A DNA stretch of 64,000 nt from Variovorax sp. DXTD-1. GTDB lineage: Bacteria; Pseudomonadota; Gammaproteobacteria; Burkholderiales; Burkholderiaceae_C. The stretch is from assembly GCF_003984625.1 (NCBI RefSeq), contig NZ_RWKH01000011.1:62001-126000 (forward strand). The letters run 5' to 3'. Below are positions 7,914-16,277 of the stretch, piece by piece; positions within the stretch are counted from its first letter, which is position 1, and the number at the start of each line of letters is the position of its first letter. A model generated the notes under the pieces. The model made no database searches. It had not been told where the DNA came from and saw only the letters and a program-made list of their open reading frames with translations. Both the position numbers and the translations under genes were made by a program.

Positions 7914-9578
7914 ATGCCCCGTCGCCTGTTGCGCGCTACCGCCGCGCTGACCGCCACGCTCGCCCTGGTGGGCGCCTGCAGCACCGTTGTCGCACCGCCG
8001 CCCACCACGCGGCCCGCGTCATGGGCCGCACCCGAGGCGCTGGTGCCTCCGTCCTCCTTCTCGGGGGTGCACGGCCTGGCCATCGACCAGAAAGGCCGGC
8101 TGCTCGCCGGCTCCGTGCTCGGCAACACGCTCTGGGAGGTAGACCGCGCCACCGGCGCGGCCAAGGTGCTGATCGAGGCACCCGAGGGCCAGGCCGACGA
8201 CATCGCGGTCGGCCCCAAGGGCGAGCTGGCCTGGACCAACTACCTCATGGGCATGCTGCGCTACCGCGAGAACGACGGCGCGCCGACGCGCGTGCTCGCC
8301 AAGGACCTGCCCGGCCTCAACTCGCTCGACTTCGACCGCCGCAACAACAAGCTTTATGCCTCGCAGGTGTTTCTGGGCGATGCACTCTGGGAGATCGACC
8401 GCGAAGGCCAGAAGCCACCGCGGCTCATCAAGAAGGACATGGGCGGCTTCAACGGCTTCGAGGTCGGCTCCGACGGCATGCTGTACGGACCGCTCTGGTT
8501 CAAGGGCCAAGTCGTGAAGATCGACCCCGCCAACGGCCAGATGACTGTGATTGCCGACGGCTTCAAGATTCCCGCGGCCGCCAATCTGGACGGCAAGGGC
8601 AACCTCTGGGTGGTCGATGCGCGCAGCGGCGAACTGGTGCGCGTGGACCTGGCCACCGGCCGCAAGACCGTCGCGAAGCAGCTGCGCCCTTCGCTCGACA
8701 ACCTGGCCATTGCGCACGACACGCCCGACGGCACCATCTACATCTCGAACATGGCCAACAACGAGGTGCAGGCCTTCAACCCCGCCACCGGTGCGCTGCG
8801 CACGCTCACCAGCGGCAAGCTCGCGGCGCCCGCGGGCCTGAAGATCGAGGGCCACACGCTCTGGGTGGCCGATGTGTTCGGCTTTCGCCAGGTGGATGTG
8901 CGCACCGGCGAAGTGCGCGACGTTTTCCGGATGCAGCGCGATCCGGAGCTCGACTATCCGTTTGCCGTCGGCCTGTCGGGCAATCTGTTTGCGCTGACCT
9001 CGTGGTTCACAGGCACGGTGCAGCTGGTCGACCGCCAGACGCTGCGGACCGTCGAGACCATTCACGGGCTGAAGGCGCCCTTCGACGCCATGCCCATGGA
9101 CGACGGCAGCGTGATCTATGCCGAGATTGCCACCGGCAGCATCACGCGCGCCCGCGGCGCCAAGTTTGCAGACAAGCAAGTGCTCGCTAGCGGGTTGAGC
9201 GGCCCGGTGCAAATGATCATCGGCCAGGACGGCGCACTTTATGTGACCGAGGCCGCGGGCAAGCTGACCCGCATTCCGCTCGACGCGAGCGCACCGCTCC
9301 GTGCCATTGCGGAGGGACTGGCGCTGCCCGAAGGCCTGGCGCAAACGCCGTGGGGCAGCTTCATCGTGGCCGAGAGCGCGGCGCGCCGGCTGGTGGAAAT
9401 CGATCCGGCGAACGGCTCGCGCCGCACCGTGGCGGAAAACCTGCCGATCGGCTTGGCCGCGGGCCCCGGATTACCGCCGCCCTACGTGGTGACAGGCGTG
9501 GCAGTGGGCGGCGACGGGACCATTTACATGGCCGCCGACCGGAACAATGCGATCTACCGGATTCGGCCTCAACGATGA
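7914..9578 (+). CDS. SMP-30/gluconolactonase-like beta-propeller lipoprotein
   Basis: A 554-residue protein starting at ATG 7914, with AAGGAG just upstream. The N-terminus MPRRLLRATAALTATLALVG is followed by AC, a lipoprotein signal (lipobox LVGAC). The mature part is a string of about ten 45-residue blade-like repeats of the form DGxLYVTExxxGxxxRI, as in SMP-30/LRE and NHL-type propellers. Examples are IYISNMANNEVQAFNPATG and YVTEAAGKLTRIPL. It is probably anchored in a membrane facing the periplasm. Members bind or hydrolyse lactones or act as strictosidine-synthase-like scaffolds; the substrate here is unknown. It stands alone, with no operon partner. Confidence 0.75.
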   Translation: MPRRLLRATAALTATLALVGACSTVVAPPPTTRPASWAAPEALVPPSSFSGVHGLAIDQKGRLLAGSVLGNTLWEVDRATGAAKVLIEAPEGQADDIAVGPKGELAWTNYLMGMLRYRENDGAPTRVLAKDLPGLNSLDFDRRNNKLYASQVFLGDALWEIDREGQKPPRLIKKDMGGFNGFEVGSDGMLYGPLWFKGQVVKIDPANGQMTVIADGFKIPAAANLDGKGNLWVVDARSGELVRVDLATGRKTVAKQLRPSLDNLAIAHDTPDGTIYISNMANNEVQAFNPATGALRTLTSGKLAAPAGLKIEGHTLWVADVFGFRQVDVRTGEVRDVFRMQRDPELDYPFAVGLSGNLFALTSWFTGTVQLVDRQTLRTVETIHGLKAPFDAMPMDDGSVIYAEIATGSITRARGAKFADKQVLASGLSGPVQMIIGQDGALYVTEAAGKLTRIPLDASAPLRAIAEGLALPEGLAQTPWGSFIVAESAARRLVEIDPANGSRRTVAENLPIGLAAGPGLPPPYVVTGVAVGGDGTIYMAADRNNAIYRIRPQR

Positions 9579-9724
9579 GGTGTGAGAAGGTAAACAAAAC
9601 CGCACCAAATTCTGTTTACTTTTAAAAACAACTATTACAGACTGGTCGGCGAACGACTCGTTACAACCCTTTCCACACCCAACCCTACGGCGGTGAGTCG
9701 TTCTTTTTTCCAGGAGAACAAAGC

Positions 9725-10498
9725 ATGACTCCCCTCGTTGTTGGCCAGTTGCTGTCGCCCGAGTATTCGCTCGGCCTGGTGGCGCTCTCGTTCCTCATTT
9801 CGTTCGCGGGTTCTTTGGTGGCGCTGATCTGCGCAGGGCGCATGGTCGGGGCGGACGGGAAACCGAACCTGGCGGTGGTGGCTTGCGCCGCCGTGGCGCT
9901 GGGCGGCATCGGCATCTGGTCGATGCACTTCATCGGCATGCTGGCCTACCGGCTGCCGGTGGGCATTTCATACAACGTGCCGCTGACCGTCGTGTCCCTG
10001 GTGGCGGCCATCCTCATCTCCGGCATTGCGCTGTACCTGGCGGGCGGGCGAAGCAAATTCAGCAAGCCGGGCTGGCTGGCCGGCAGCCTGCTGGCGGGCC
10101 TGGGCGTGTGCGTGATGCACTACATGGGCATGTTTGCCATGAACATGCGCGCCTCGATGGATTTCGATCTCAACATCGTCGGCCTGTCCGTGGCCATTGC
10201 CATCACTGCCGCCGGCGCAGCTCTGTGGCTGGCCTTCAACCTGCGACGGCTGAGCCACAAGGTGGCCGCGGCCGCGGTGATGGGCGTGGCGGTGTGCACC
10301 ATGCATTACGTGGGCATGAGCGCCGCCAACATGATCTGCACTGCCGCCGCTCCGACCGATGCGCTGGCCATCGGCGGCAACTACATGGGGCTTTCGGTGT
10401 TCGGCACCGCGGGCGCAGTGCTGATCTTCATCTACTGGGTGATCACGGGCACCAGCATGGACGCCCCCGCTGCGGCGCGCCGGGTCCGCACCAGCTAA
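9725..10498 (+). CDS. MHYT-domain integral membrane sensor protein
   Basis: A 257-residue membrane protein with seven predicted hydrophobic helices. It carries three copies of the MHYT motif: MHFIGM (near 69), MHYMGM (near 136) and MHYVGM (near 196). In known members these His/Met residues at the outer face of paired helices are proposed to bind copper and sense O2, CO or NO. Most MHYT proteins carry a C-terminal GGDEF/EAL or kinase domain. This one stops after the seventh helix, so it would need a partner for output. A strong AGGAG ribosome site precedes the ATG. Confidence 0.9.
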   Translation: MTPLVVGQLLSPEYSLGLVALSFLISFAGSLVALICAGRMVGADGKPNLAVVACAAVALGGIGIWSMHFIGMLAYRLPVGISYNVPLTVVSLVAAILISGIALYLAGGRSKFSKPGWLAGSLLAGLGVCVMHYMGMFAMNMRASMDFDLNIVGLSVAIAITAAGAALWLAFNLRRLSHKVAAAAVMGVAVCTMHYVGMSAANMICTAAAPTDALAIGGNYMGLSVFGTAGAVLIFIYWVITGTSMDAPAAARRVRTS

Positions 10499-10569
10499 TT
10501 GGCGCAAGCCGGGCGCGCATCGGCGCCCTAGAGTTGGTGCAGAGCGAAAGCGATCTGCACTGACTCCTC

Positions 10570-12180
10570 ATGCCCGCCATCGAATCCCGGCTGCACGCGG
10601 CCAGCGAATCCTTCCAGGCCCATCGCGCCAGCATGCTCGCGCTACTTGGCGAGATGCGGTCGCACGAGGCCCGCTCGGCGGCGGCCTCGAATGCCTCGGC
10701 CGAGCGATTCGCCAGGCGCGGGCAACTGCTGCCGCGCGAGCGCCTGGCGCTGCTGCTCGACACCGGCGCGCCTTTTCTGCCGCTGGCCTCGCTGGCCGGC
10801 CTGGGCCATGACGACGAAGATCTCGGCAGGAGCGTGCCCGGCGGCGGCGTGATCGCGGGCATTGGCCGGGTGGCCGGCGTGCGCTGCATGGTGAGCGCGT
10901 CCGACTCCGGCATCGACGCCGGCGCGCTGCAGCCGATGGGCCTGGACAAGCAGTTGCGCATGCAGGAGATCGCGCTCGAAAACAAGCTGCCCTACGTTCA
11001 GCTGGTGGAAAGCGCGGGCGCCAATCTCATGCAATACCGCGTGCAGGACTTCGTGCGCGGCGGCGGCATCTTCCGCAACCTGGCGCGGCTCTCGGCCGCG
11101 GGGCTTCCGGTGGTGACGGTGACGCACGGGTCCTCGACCGCGGGCGGCGCCTACCAGACGGGCCTTTCAGACTACATCGTGATGGTGCGGGACCGCACCC
11201 GCGCGTTCCTGGCCGGCCCGCCGCTGCTCAAGGCCGCCACCGGCGAAATTGCCACAGAAGAAGAACTGGGCGGCGCCGTGATGCACACGCACATTTCGGG
11301 GCTGGGCGACTACCTCGCGGAAGACGACCGCGATGCGATCCGGATCGCGCGATCCATTCTGGGCGGCATCGACTGGGCCCGAGGCGAAGCCCCGCGCAAG
11401 TTTGCGCCGCCGCTGTACGAGGCCGAAGAACTGCTTGGCATCATGCCGGGCGACGGGCGGCGGCCGGTCGATATGCGCGAGGTAATTGCGCGCATTGCCG
11501 ACGGCTCGGAGTTTCTCGAATTCAGCGAGCACTACGGCAGCGCCACCGTGTGCGGCCACATGCGGCTCGAAGGCCACGCCGTGGGCATCGTCACCAACAA
11601 CGGCCCGATCGATTCGGACGGAGCCACCAAGGCCACGCATTTCATCCAGGCCTGCTGCCAGTCGCGCACGCCCATCGTCTACCTGCAGAACATCACGGGC
11701 TACATGGTCGGCCGCGCGCACGAGGAGGCCGGCATCATCAAGCACGGCGCCAAGATGATCCAGGCGGTGACCAGCGCCACCGTGCCGCAGATCACGCTGC
11801 ATTGCGGCGCCTCTTACGGCGCGGGCAACTACGGCATGTGCGGCCGCGGCTTTGCGCCGCGCTTCTGCTTTTCGTGGCCCAACGCGCGCACCGCCGTGAT
11901 GGGCGGCGAGCAGGCGGCAAGAACCATGGCCATCGTGATGGAAGCGGGCATGGCGCGCAAAGGCGCTGTCGACCGCGCGAAGATCGACGCGATGCAGCAG
12001 CAGATCGTCGAGCGCTTCGATCGGCAGATGAGCGTGTTCACCACCAGCGCGCTGCTGCTGGACGACGGCGTGATCGACCCGCGCGATACGCGTGCGGTGC
12101 TGGCGGAAGTGCTTTCGGTGTGCCGCGATGCCGATGCGCGCGTGCCGCAGGCGATGCAGTTCTCGGTGGCACGGCCATGA
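10570..12180 (+). CDS. Acyl-CoA carboxylase beta (carboxyltransferase) subunit, AtuC/LiuB-like
   Basis: A 536-residue carboxyltransferase with N- and C-terminal crotonase-like halves. Family landmarks include GIGRVAGVRCMVSASDSGID, VTHGSSTAGGAYQTG, YLQNITGYMVG and SYGAGNYGMCGRGFAPRF. It transfers CO2 from carboxybiotin on the partner subunit to an enoyl-CoA. The family covers methylcrotonyl-CoA carboxylase (leucine) and geranyl-CoA carboxylase (acyclic terpenes). The SDR and AtuD-like dehydrogenase in the same operon favour the terpene-type or a related branched-chain substrate. It is first of five genes; its stop overlaps the next start (ATGA). Confidence 0.85.
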   Translation: MPAIESRLHAASESFQAHRASMLALLGEMRSHEARSAAASNASAERFARRGQLLPRERLALLLDTGAPFLPLASLAGLGHDDEDLGRSVPGGGVIAGIGRVAGVRCMVSASDSGIDAGALQPMGLDKQLRMQEIALENKLPYVQLVESAGANLMQYRVQDFVRGGGIFRNLARLSAAGLPVVTVTHGSSTAGGAYQTGLSDYIVMVRDRTRAFLAGPPLLKAATGEIATEEELGGAVMHTHISGLGDYLAEDDRDAIRIARSILGGIDWARGEAPRKFAPPLYEAEELLGIMPGDGRRPVDMREVIARIADGSEFLEFSEHYGSATVCGHMRLEGHAVGIVTNNGPIDSDGATKATHFIQACCQSRTPIVYLQNITGYMVGRAHEEAGIIKHGAKMIQAVTSATVPQITLHCGASYGAGNYGMCGRGFAPRFCFSWPNARTAVMGGEQAARTMAIVMEAGMARKGAVDRAKIDAMQQQIVERFDRQMSVFTTSALLLDDGVIDPRDTRAVLAEVLSVCRDADARVPQAMQFSVARP

Positions 12181-14126
12181 GCTTCAGCAAGATTCTTGTC
12201 GCCAATCGCGGTGAGATCGCAACTCGGGTCATGCGCACCGCGCGCGCCATGGGTTGCCGCACGGTGGCGGTGTATTCGACCGCCGATGCCGACGCGGAAC
12301 ATGTGCGCCAGGCCGATCAGTCGGTCTGGATCGGCGGATCGCTGCCCGCGCAAAGCTACCTGAACATTTCCGCCATCGTCGATGCTGCGCTTGCAAGCGG
12401 CGCGCAGGCCGTGCATCCGGGCTACGGCTTTTTGGCGGAGAACGCCGCGCTCGCGCAGGCCTGCCGCGATGCGGGCCTCGTCTTCATCGGCCCCTCGCCC
12501 GAAGCCATTCGCGCAATGGGCGACAAGGCCGGCGCGAAGCGGCTGATGCAGGCGGCCGGCGTGCCGTGCATTCCCGGCTACCAGGGTGAAGACCAGAGCC
12601 AGTCCACACTCGCCGCCGAAGCCGCGCGCATCGGCTGGCCCGTGATGATCAAGGCAACAGCCGGAGGTGGCGGACGCGGCATGCGCCTGGTGCCCTCGGC
12701 CGCGGCCTTTGCCGAACTGCTGCAGAGCGCGCAGTCGGAAGCGCTCAATGCCTTCGGCGACGCGGCCGTGATCCTGGAGCGCGCCATCGTGGCACCGCGC
12801 CACATCGAGATCCAGGTGTTCGCCGACCGGCACGGCAACGCCATTCACCTGGGCGAGCGCGACTGCTCGGTGCAGCGGCGGCACCAGAAGGTGATCGAGG
12901 AATCGCCCTCGCCGGCCGTTTCCGCAGCCTTGCGCGAACGCATGGGCGCAACGGCCGTCGCCGCCGCAAAAGCCATCGGCTACGAAGGTGCGGGCACGCT
13001 GGAGTTTCTGCTCGATGCCGAGGGGCGCTACTGGTTCATGGAAATGAACACGCGGTTGCAGGTGGAGCACCCGGTGACCGAGGCTGTGACAGGGCTCGAC
13101 CTGGTCGAGCTGCAGTTGCGCATCGCGGCCGGCGAGCCGCTGCCCTTGACGCAGCAGGATGTGCGCATGAGCGGCCACGCGATCGAAGTGCGCCTGTGCG
13201 CCGAAGATCCGCGGCAGGGCTTTCTGCCGCAAAGCGGCACGCTCGCCGTTTGGCGGCCTTCGCCAACTTTGCGCACCGAACACGCGCTGCGCGACGGCGC
13301 TCAGGTACCGCCGTTCTACGACTCGATGACTGCCAAGCTGGTGGCCCACGGCCGCACGCGCGATGAAGCCCGGCAACGGCTGCTCGCCGGCTTGCAAGAC
13401 ACGGTGGCGCTGGGCGTTGCCACGAACCAGCAACTGCTGCAGCGCGCGCTCGCACACCCGGCGTTCGTGAGCGGCGCGGCGACCACCGCCTTCATCGCCG
13501 AACAGCTCGACGTCTTGCTCGCGCCCGACGCCGCGGCCGAAGCGCGCGCCACGTTGCTCGCTGCGCTGTTGCTCCAGCTGGGAGAGCACGGCTGGCCCTC
13601 GCCGCTTGCGCACAGGCTGCCGAATGCATTGCGCTTCGCGCTCGATGGAACGGCCTGCCAGGCGCGCGTGCAGCCTCTTGGCGCTGGCCGTTTCGACATT
13701 TCCATTGGCGAACATCCTCCGGTGCGCATCGACCTGCTTGCGCTGCCCGGCGAAGGACATGTGCGCTTTTGTTGCAACGGGTTGGCCGAACAAGCGGTGG
13801 TGGCGCGCGGATCGGCGGGCAGCCTCTTCTTTCACTTTCGCGGCCGGCCTTTTCAGCTGCATGACCTGACGCATGCCGCGGTCGCGCGAGAGGGTGTTGC
13901 TGCCGCCGACGGGCTGCTGCGCGCCTCGATGAACGGCCGCGTCATTGCGCTGCTGGCGGCGGAGGGCGACACGGTGGCCGCCGGCCAGCCGCTCGTCACG
14001 CTTGAGGCCATGAAGATGGAACATGTGCACTGCGCGCCGCGTGCCGGCCGGCTGGCCGCGCTGCATGTGGCCGTGGGCACGCAAGTGGCCGCACGCCATG
14101 TGGTGGCGGAAATCGCCGATGCCTGA
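12177..14126 (+). CDS. Biotin carboxylase/biotin carrier subunit of acyl-CoA carboxylase, AtuF/LiuD-like
   Basis: A 649-residue alpha subunit. The biotin-carboxylase N domain begins MSFSKILVANRGEIATRVM. The ATP-grasp region contains KATAGGGGRGMR and MNTRLQVEHPVTE. A biotin-carboxylase C domain and a linker follow, then a C-terminal biotinyl domain with LEAMKMEH whose acceptor lysine is near residue 613. ATP-dependent carboxylation of this biotin feeds the beta subunit encoded just upstream. The ATG overlaps the beta-subunit stop by 4 bp, indicating coupled translation for a complex. Substrate class remains open between methylcrotonyl- and geranyl-CoA. Confidence 0.87.
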   Translation: MSFSKILVANRGEIATRVMRTARAMGCRTVAVYSTADADAEHVRQADQSVWIGGSLPAQSYLNISAIVDAALASGAQAVHPGYGFLAENAALAQACRDAGLVFIGPSPEAIRAMGDKAGAKRLMQAAGVPCIPGYQGEDQSQSTLAAEAARIGWPVMIKATAGGGGRGMRLVPSAAAFAELLQSAQSEALNAFGDAAVILERAIVAPRHIEIQVFADRHGNAIHLGERDCSVQRRHQKVIEESPSPAVSAALRERMGATAVAAAKAIGYEGAGTLEFLLDAEGRYWFMEMNTRLQVEHPVTEAVTGLDLVELQLRIAAGEPLPLTQQDVRMSGHAIEVRLCAEDPRQGFLPQSGTLAVWRPSPTLRTEHALRDGAQVPPFYDSMTAKLVAHGRTRDEARQRLLAGLQDTVALGVATNQQLLQRALAHPAFVSGAATTAFIAEQLDVLLAPDAAAEARATLLAALLLQLGEHGWPSPLAHRLPNALRFALDGTACQARVQPLGAGRFDISIGEHPPVRIDLLALPGEGHVRFCCNGLAEQAVVARGSAGSLFFHFRGRPFQLHDLTHAAVAREGVAAADGLLRASMNGRVIALLAAEGDTVAAGQPLVTLEAMKMEHVHCAPRAGRLAALHVAVGTQVAARHVVAEIADA

Positions 14127-14166
14127 CGAGGCCGCGCCTGCGCAGATATTTGTTGAAAGCCGCCCG

Positions 14167-15081
14167 ATGAACGCTCCTTCCCGGTACCGCTCCGTTTTCT
14201 CGCCCGGCCTCTTTGCCGGCCAGGTGATCGTCGTCACCGGCGGTGGCTCGGGCATCGGTCGCTGCACGGCACACGAACTCGCATCGCTCGGCGCGCAGGT
14301 GGTGCTGGTCGGCCGCAACCTTGAAAAGCTCGAAGCGGTGCAGGCCGAAATCACCGGCGACGGCGGCAAGGCGAGCATGCAAGCCTTCGACATCCGGCAA
14401 GAAGAAGCCGTGCGCAGCGCGATAGCCGCCATCGTTGCCGTACACGGCCGCATCGACGGGCTCGTCAACAACGCCGGCGGCCAGTACATCACGCCGCTCG
14501 CGGCCATCTCGGCCAAGGGGTGGGAGGCGGTGATCCATACCAATCTCACGGGCGGCTTTCTCGTGGCGCGCGAATGCTTTCTGCAGAGCATGCAGGCGCA
14601 CGGCGGCGCCATCGTCAATATCGTGGCCGACATGTGGGGCTCGATGCCCAACATGGGCCACAGCGGCGCAGCGCGCGCCGGCATGGTGAGCTTCACCGAG
14701 ACCGCAGCGCTCGAATGGGCCGCGAGCGGCGTGCGCGTGAATGCCGTGGCGCCGGGCTACATCGCATCGAGCGGCATGGACCACTACCCGCCCGAAGCAG
14801 GCGACATGCTGCGCGCGATGCGCAGCACGGTGCCAGCGGGCCGCTTCGGCAACGAGGCCGAGACCTCCGCCGCCATTGCCTTTTTGTTAAGCCCCGCCGC
14901 CAGCTTCATCAGCGGCAGCGTGCTGCGAGTGGATGGCGCACGGCCGCAGGTGCGCATGGGCTGGCCGATGGCACTGCCGGACAAAGAGACGCAGCAGCGT
15001 GTGGCGGTGCGGCCTTTCGACGGCTTTCACCGGGCGCAGACGCCGCGTGTCTTCAAGAACGCCGACGAACCGAACGACTGA
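14167..15081 (+). CDS. SDR-family oxidoreductase, AtuB/dienoyl-CoA-reductase-like
   Basis: A 304-residue Rossmann-fold enzyme with the cofactor motif TGGGSGIG (residues 24-31) and NNAGG. In the active-site segment the usual YxxxK is replaced: the sequence reads MGHSGAARAG, with His at the Tyr position and Arg at the Lys position. That pattern occurs in 2,4-dienoyl-CoA-reductase-type SDRs and in AtuB-like proteins. A role in reducing or oxidising a branched enoyl-CoA or terpenol intermediate is inferred. ATG 14167 fits homologue starts (YRSVFSPGLFAG follows at once); an in-frame ATG at 14119 overlaps the preceding stop and is an alternative. Confidence 0.8.
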   Translation: MNAPSRYRSVFSPGLFAGQVIVVTGGGSGIGRCTAHELASLGAQVVLVGRNLEKLEAVQAEITGDGGKASMQAFDIRQEEAVRSAIAAIVAVHGRIDGLVNNAGGQYITPLAAISAKGWEAVIHTNLTGGFLVARECFLQSMQAHGGAIVNIVADMWGSMPNMGHSGAARAGMVSFTETAALEWAASGVRVNAVAPGYIASSGMDHYPPEAGDMLRAMRSTVPAGRFGNEAETSAAIAFLLSPAASFISGSVLRVDGARPQVRMGWPMALPDKETQQRVAVRPFDGFHRAQTPRVFKNADEPND

Positions 15082-15099
15082 CTGACTGGAGACAACCGC

Positions 15100-16260
15100 A
15101 TGCAGTACACCCATGAGCACCTCGAGATTCAGAAGACGCTGCGCCGCTTCATCGACGAAGAGATCAATCCGCATGTCGACGAATGGGAAGAAGCCGAGAT
15201 CTTTCCCGCGCACGAGGTCTTCAAGAAGCTCGGCAGCCTGGGCATGCTGGGCCTCAACAAGCCCGAAGCCTTCGGCGGCGCCGGGCTCGACTATTCGTAT
15301 GCGATGGCCATGGCGGAGGCGCTGGGCCATGTGAGCTGCGGCGGCGTGCCGATGGCGATTGGCGTGCAGACGGACATGTGCACGCCCGCGCTCGCGCGCT
15401 TCGGCAGCGACGAACTGCGGCGCGAGTTCCTGGAACCTGCCATCGCGGGCGACATGGTCGGCTGCATCGGCGTGAGCGAGCCCGGCGCGGGCAGCGACGT
15501 GGCGGGCCTGAAGAGCCATGCGCGCAAGGACGGCGGCGACTACCTCATCAGCGGCCAGAAGATGTGGATCACCAACAGCCTGCAGGCCGACTGGATGTGC
15601 ATGCTGGTCAATACCGGCGATGGACCCGTGCATCGCAACAAGTCGCTCGTGATGGTGCCGATGGACAGCCCCGGCATCGAGAAGGCGAAGAAGATCCGCA
15701 AGATCGGCATGCACTCGAGCGACACGGGGCTCATCTACTTCGACAACGTGCGCGTGCCGCAGCGCTATCGCATCGGCGAGGAAGGCCAGGGCTTCGTCTA
15801 CCAGATGCAGCAGTTCCAGGAAGAGCGGTTGTGGGCCGCTGCAAGCTCACTCGAACCGATGGAAGACTGCATCGCGCAGACCATCGGATGGGCGCAGGAG
15901 CGCAGGATGTTCGGCGCCACGCTGGCCGAGCAGCAGTGGGTGCAGTTCAAGCTCGCCGAGCTCAAGACCGAAGTGGAAGCGCTGCGCGCCCTCACCTACC
16001 GCGCCTGCGACCTGCATGTGCAGGGCGAGGACGTGCTCGAACTGGCCTCGATGGCCAAGCTCAAGACCGGCCGGCTCACGCGGCAGGTGGCCGACACCTG
16101 CCTGCAGTTCTGGGGCGGCATGGGCTTTACGCTCGAGAACCGCGTCTCTCGCCTGTACCGTGACGGCCGTCTCGGCTCCATCGGTGGGGGCGCGGACGAG
16201 GTGATGCTCGGCATCCTCGCCAAGACGATGGGCATTGCCAAGCGGCCACCACGCGGCTGA
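15100..16260 (+). CDS. Acyl-CoA dehydrogenase, citronellyl-CoA dehydrogenase (AtuD)-like
   Basis: A 386-residue FAD-dependent acyl-CoA dehydrogenase of normal family length. Visible signatures are CIGVSEPGAGSDVAG (FAD/substrate loop), KMWITNSLQADW, and near the C-terminus LQFWGGMGFT with IGGGADEVMLG. In the last motif the glutamate sits at the usual catalytic-base position. By overall look it is closest to AtuD, which oxidises citronellyl-CoA; assignment to that exact substrate is an inference. It lies 18 bp after the SDR and 17 bp before a second dehydrogenase, clearly in one operon. Confidence 0.82.
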   Translation: MQYTHEHLEIQKTLRRFIDEEINPHVDEWEEAEIFPAHEVFKKLGSLGMLGLNKPEAFGGAGLDYSYAMAMAEALGHVSCGGVPMAIGVQTDMCTPALARFGSDELRREFLEPAIAGDMVGCIGVSEPGAGSDVAGLKSHARKDGGDYLISGQKMWITNSLQADWMCMLVNTGDGPVHRNKSLVMVPMDSPGIEKAKKIRKIGMHSSDTGLIYFDNVRVPQRYRIGEEGQGFVYQMQQFQEERLWAAASSLEPMEDCIAQTIGWAQERRMFGATLAEQQWVQFKLAELKTEVEALRALTYRACDLHVQGEDVLELASMAKLKTGRLTRQVADTCLQFWGGMGFTLENRVSRLYRDGRLGSIGGGADEVMLGILAKTMGIAKRPPRG

Positions 16261-16277
16261 CGGCGGCTGAAGCGCAC

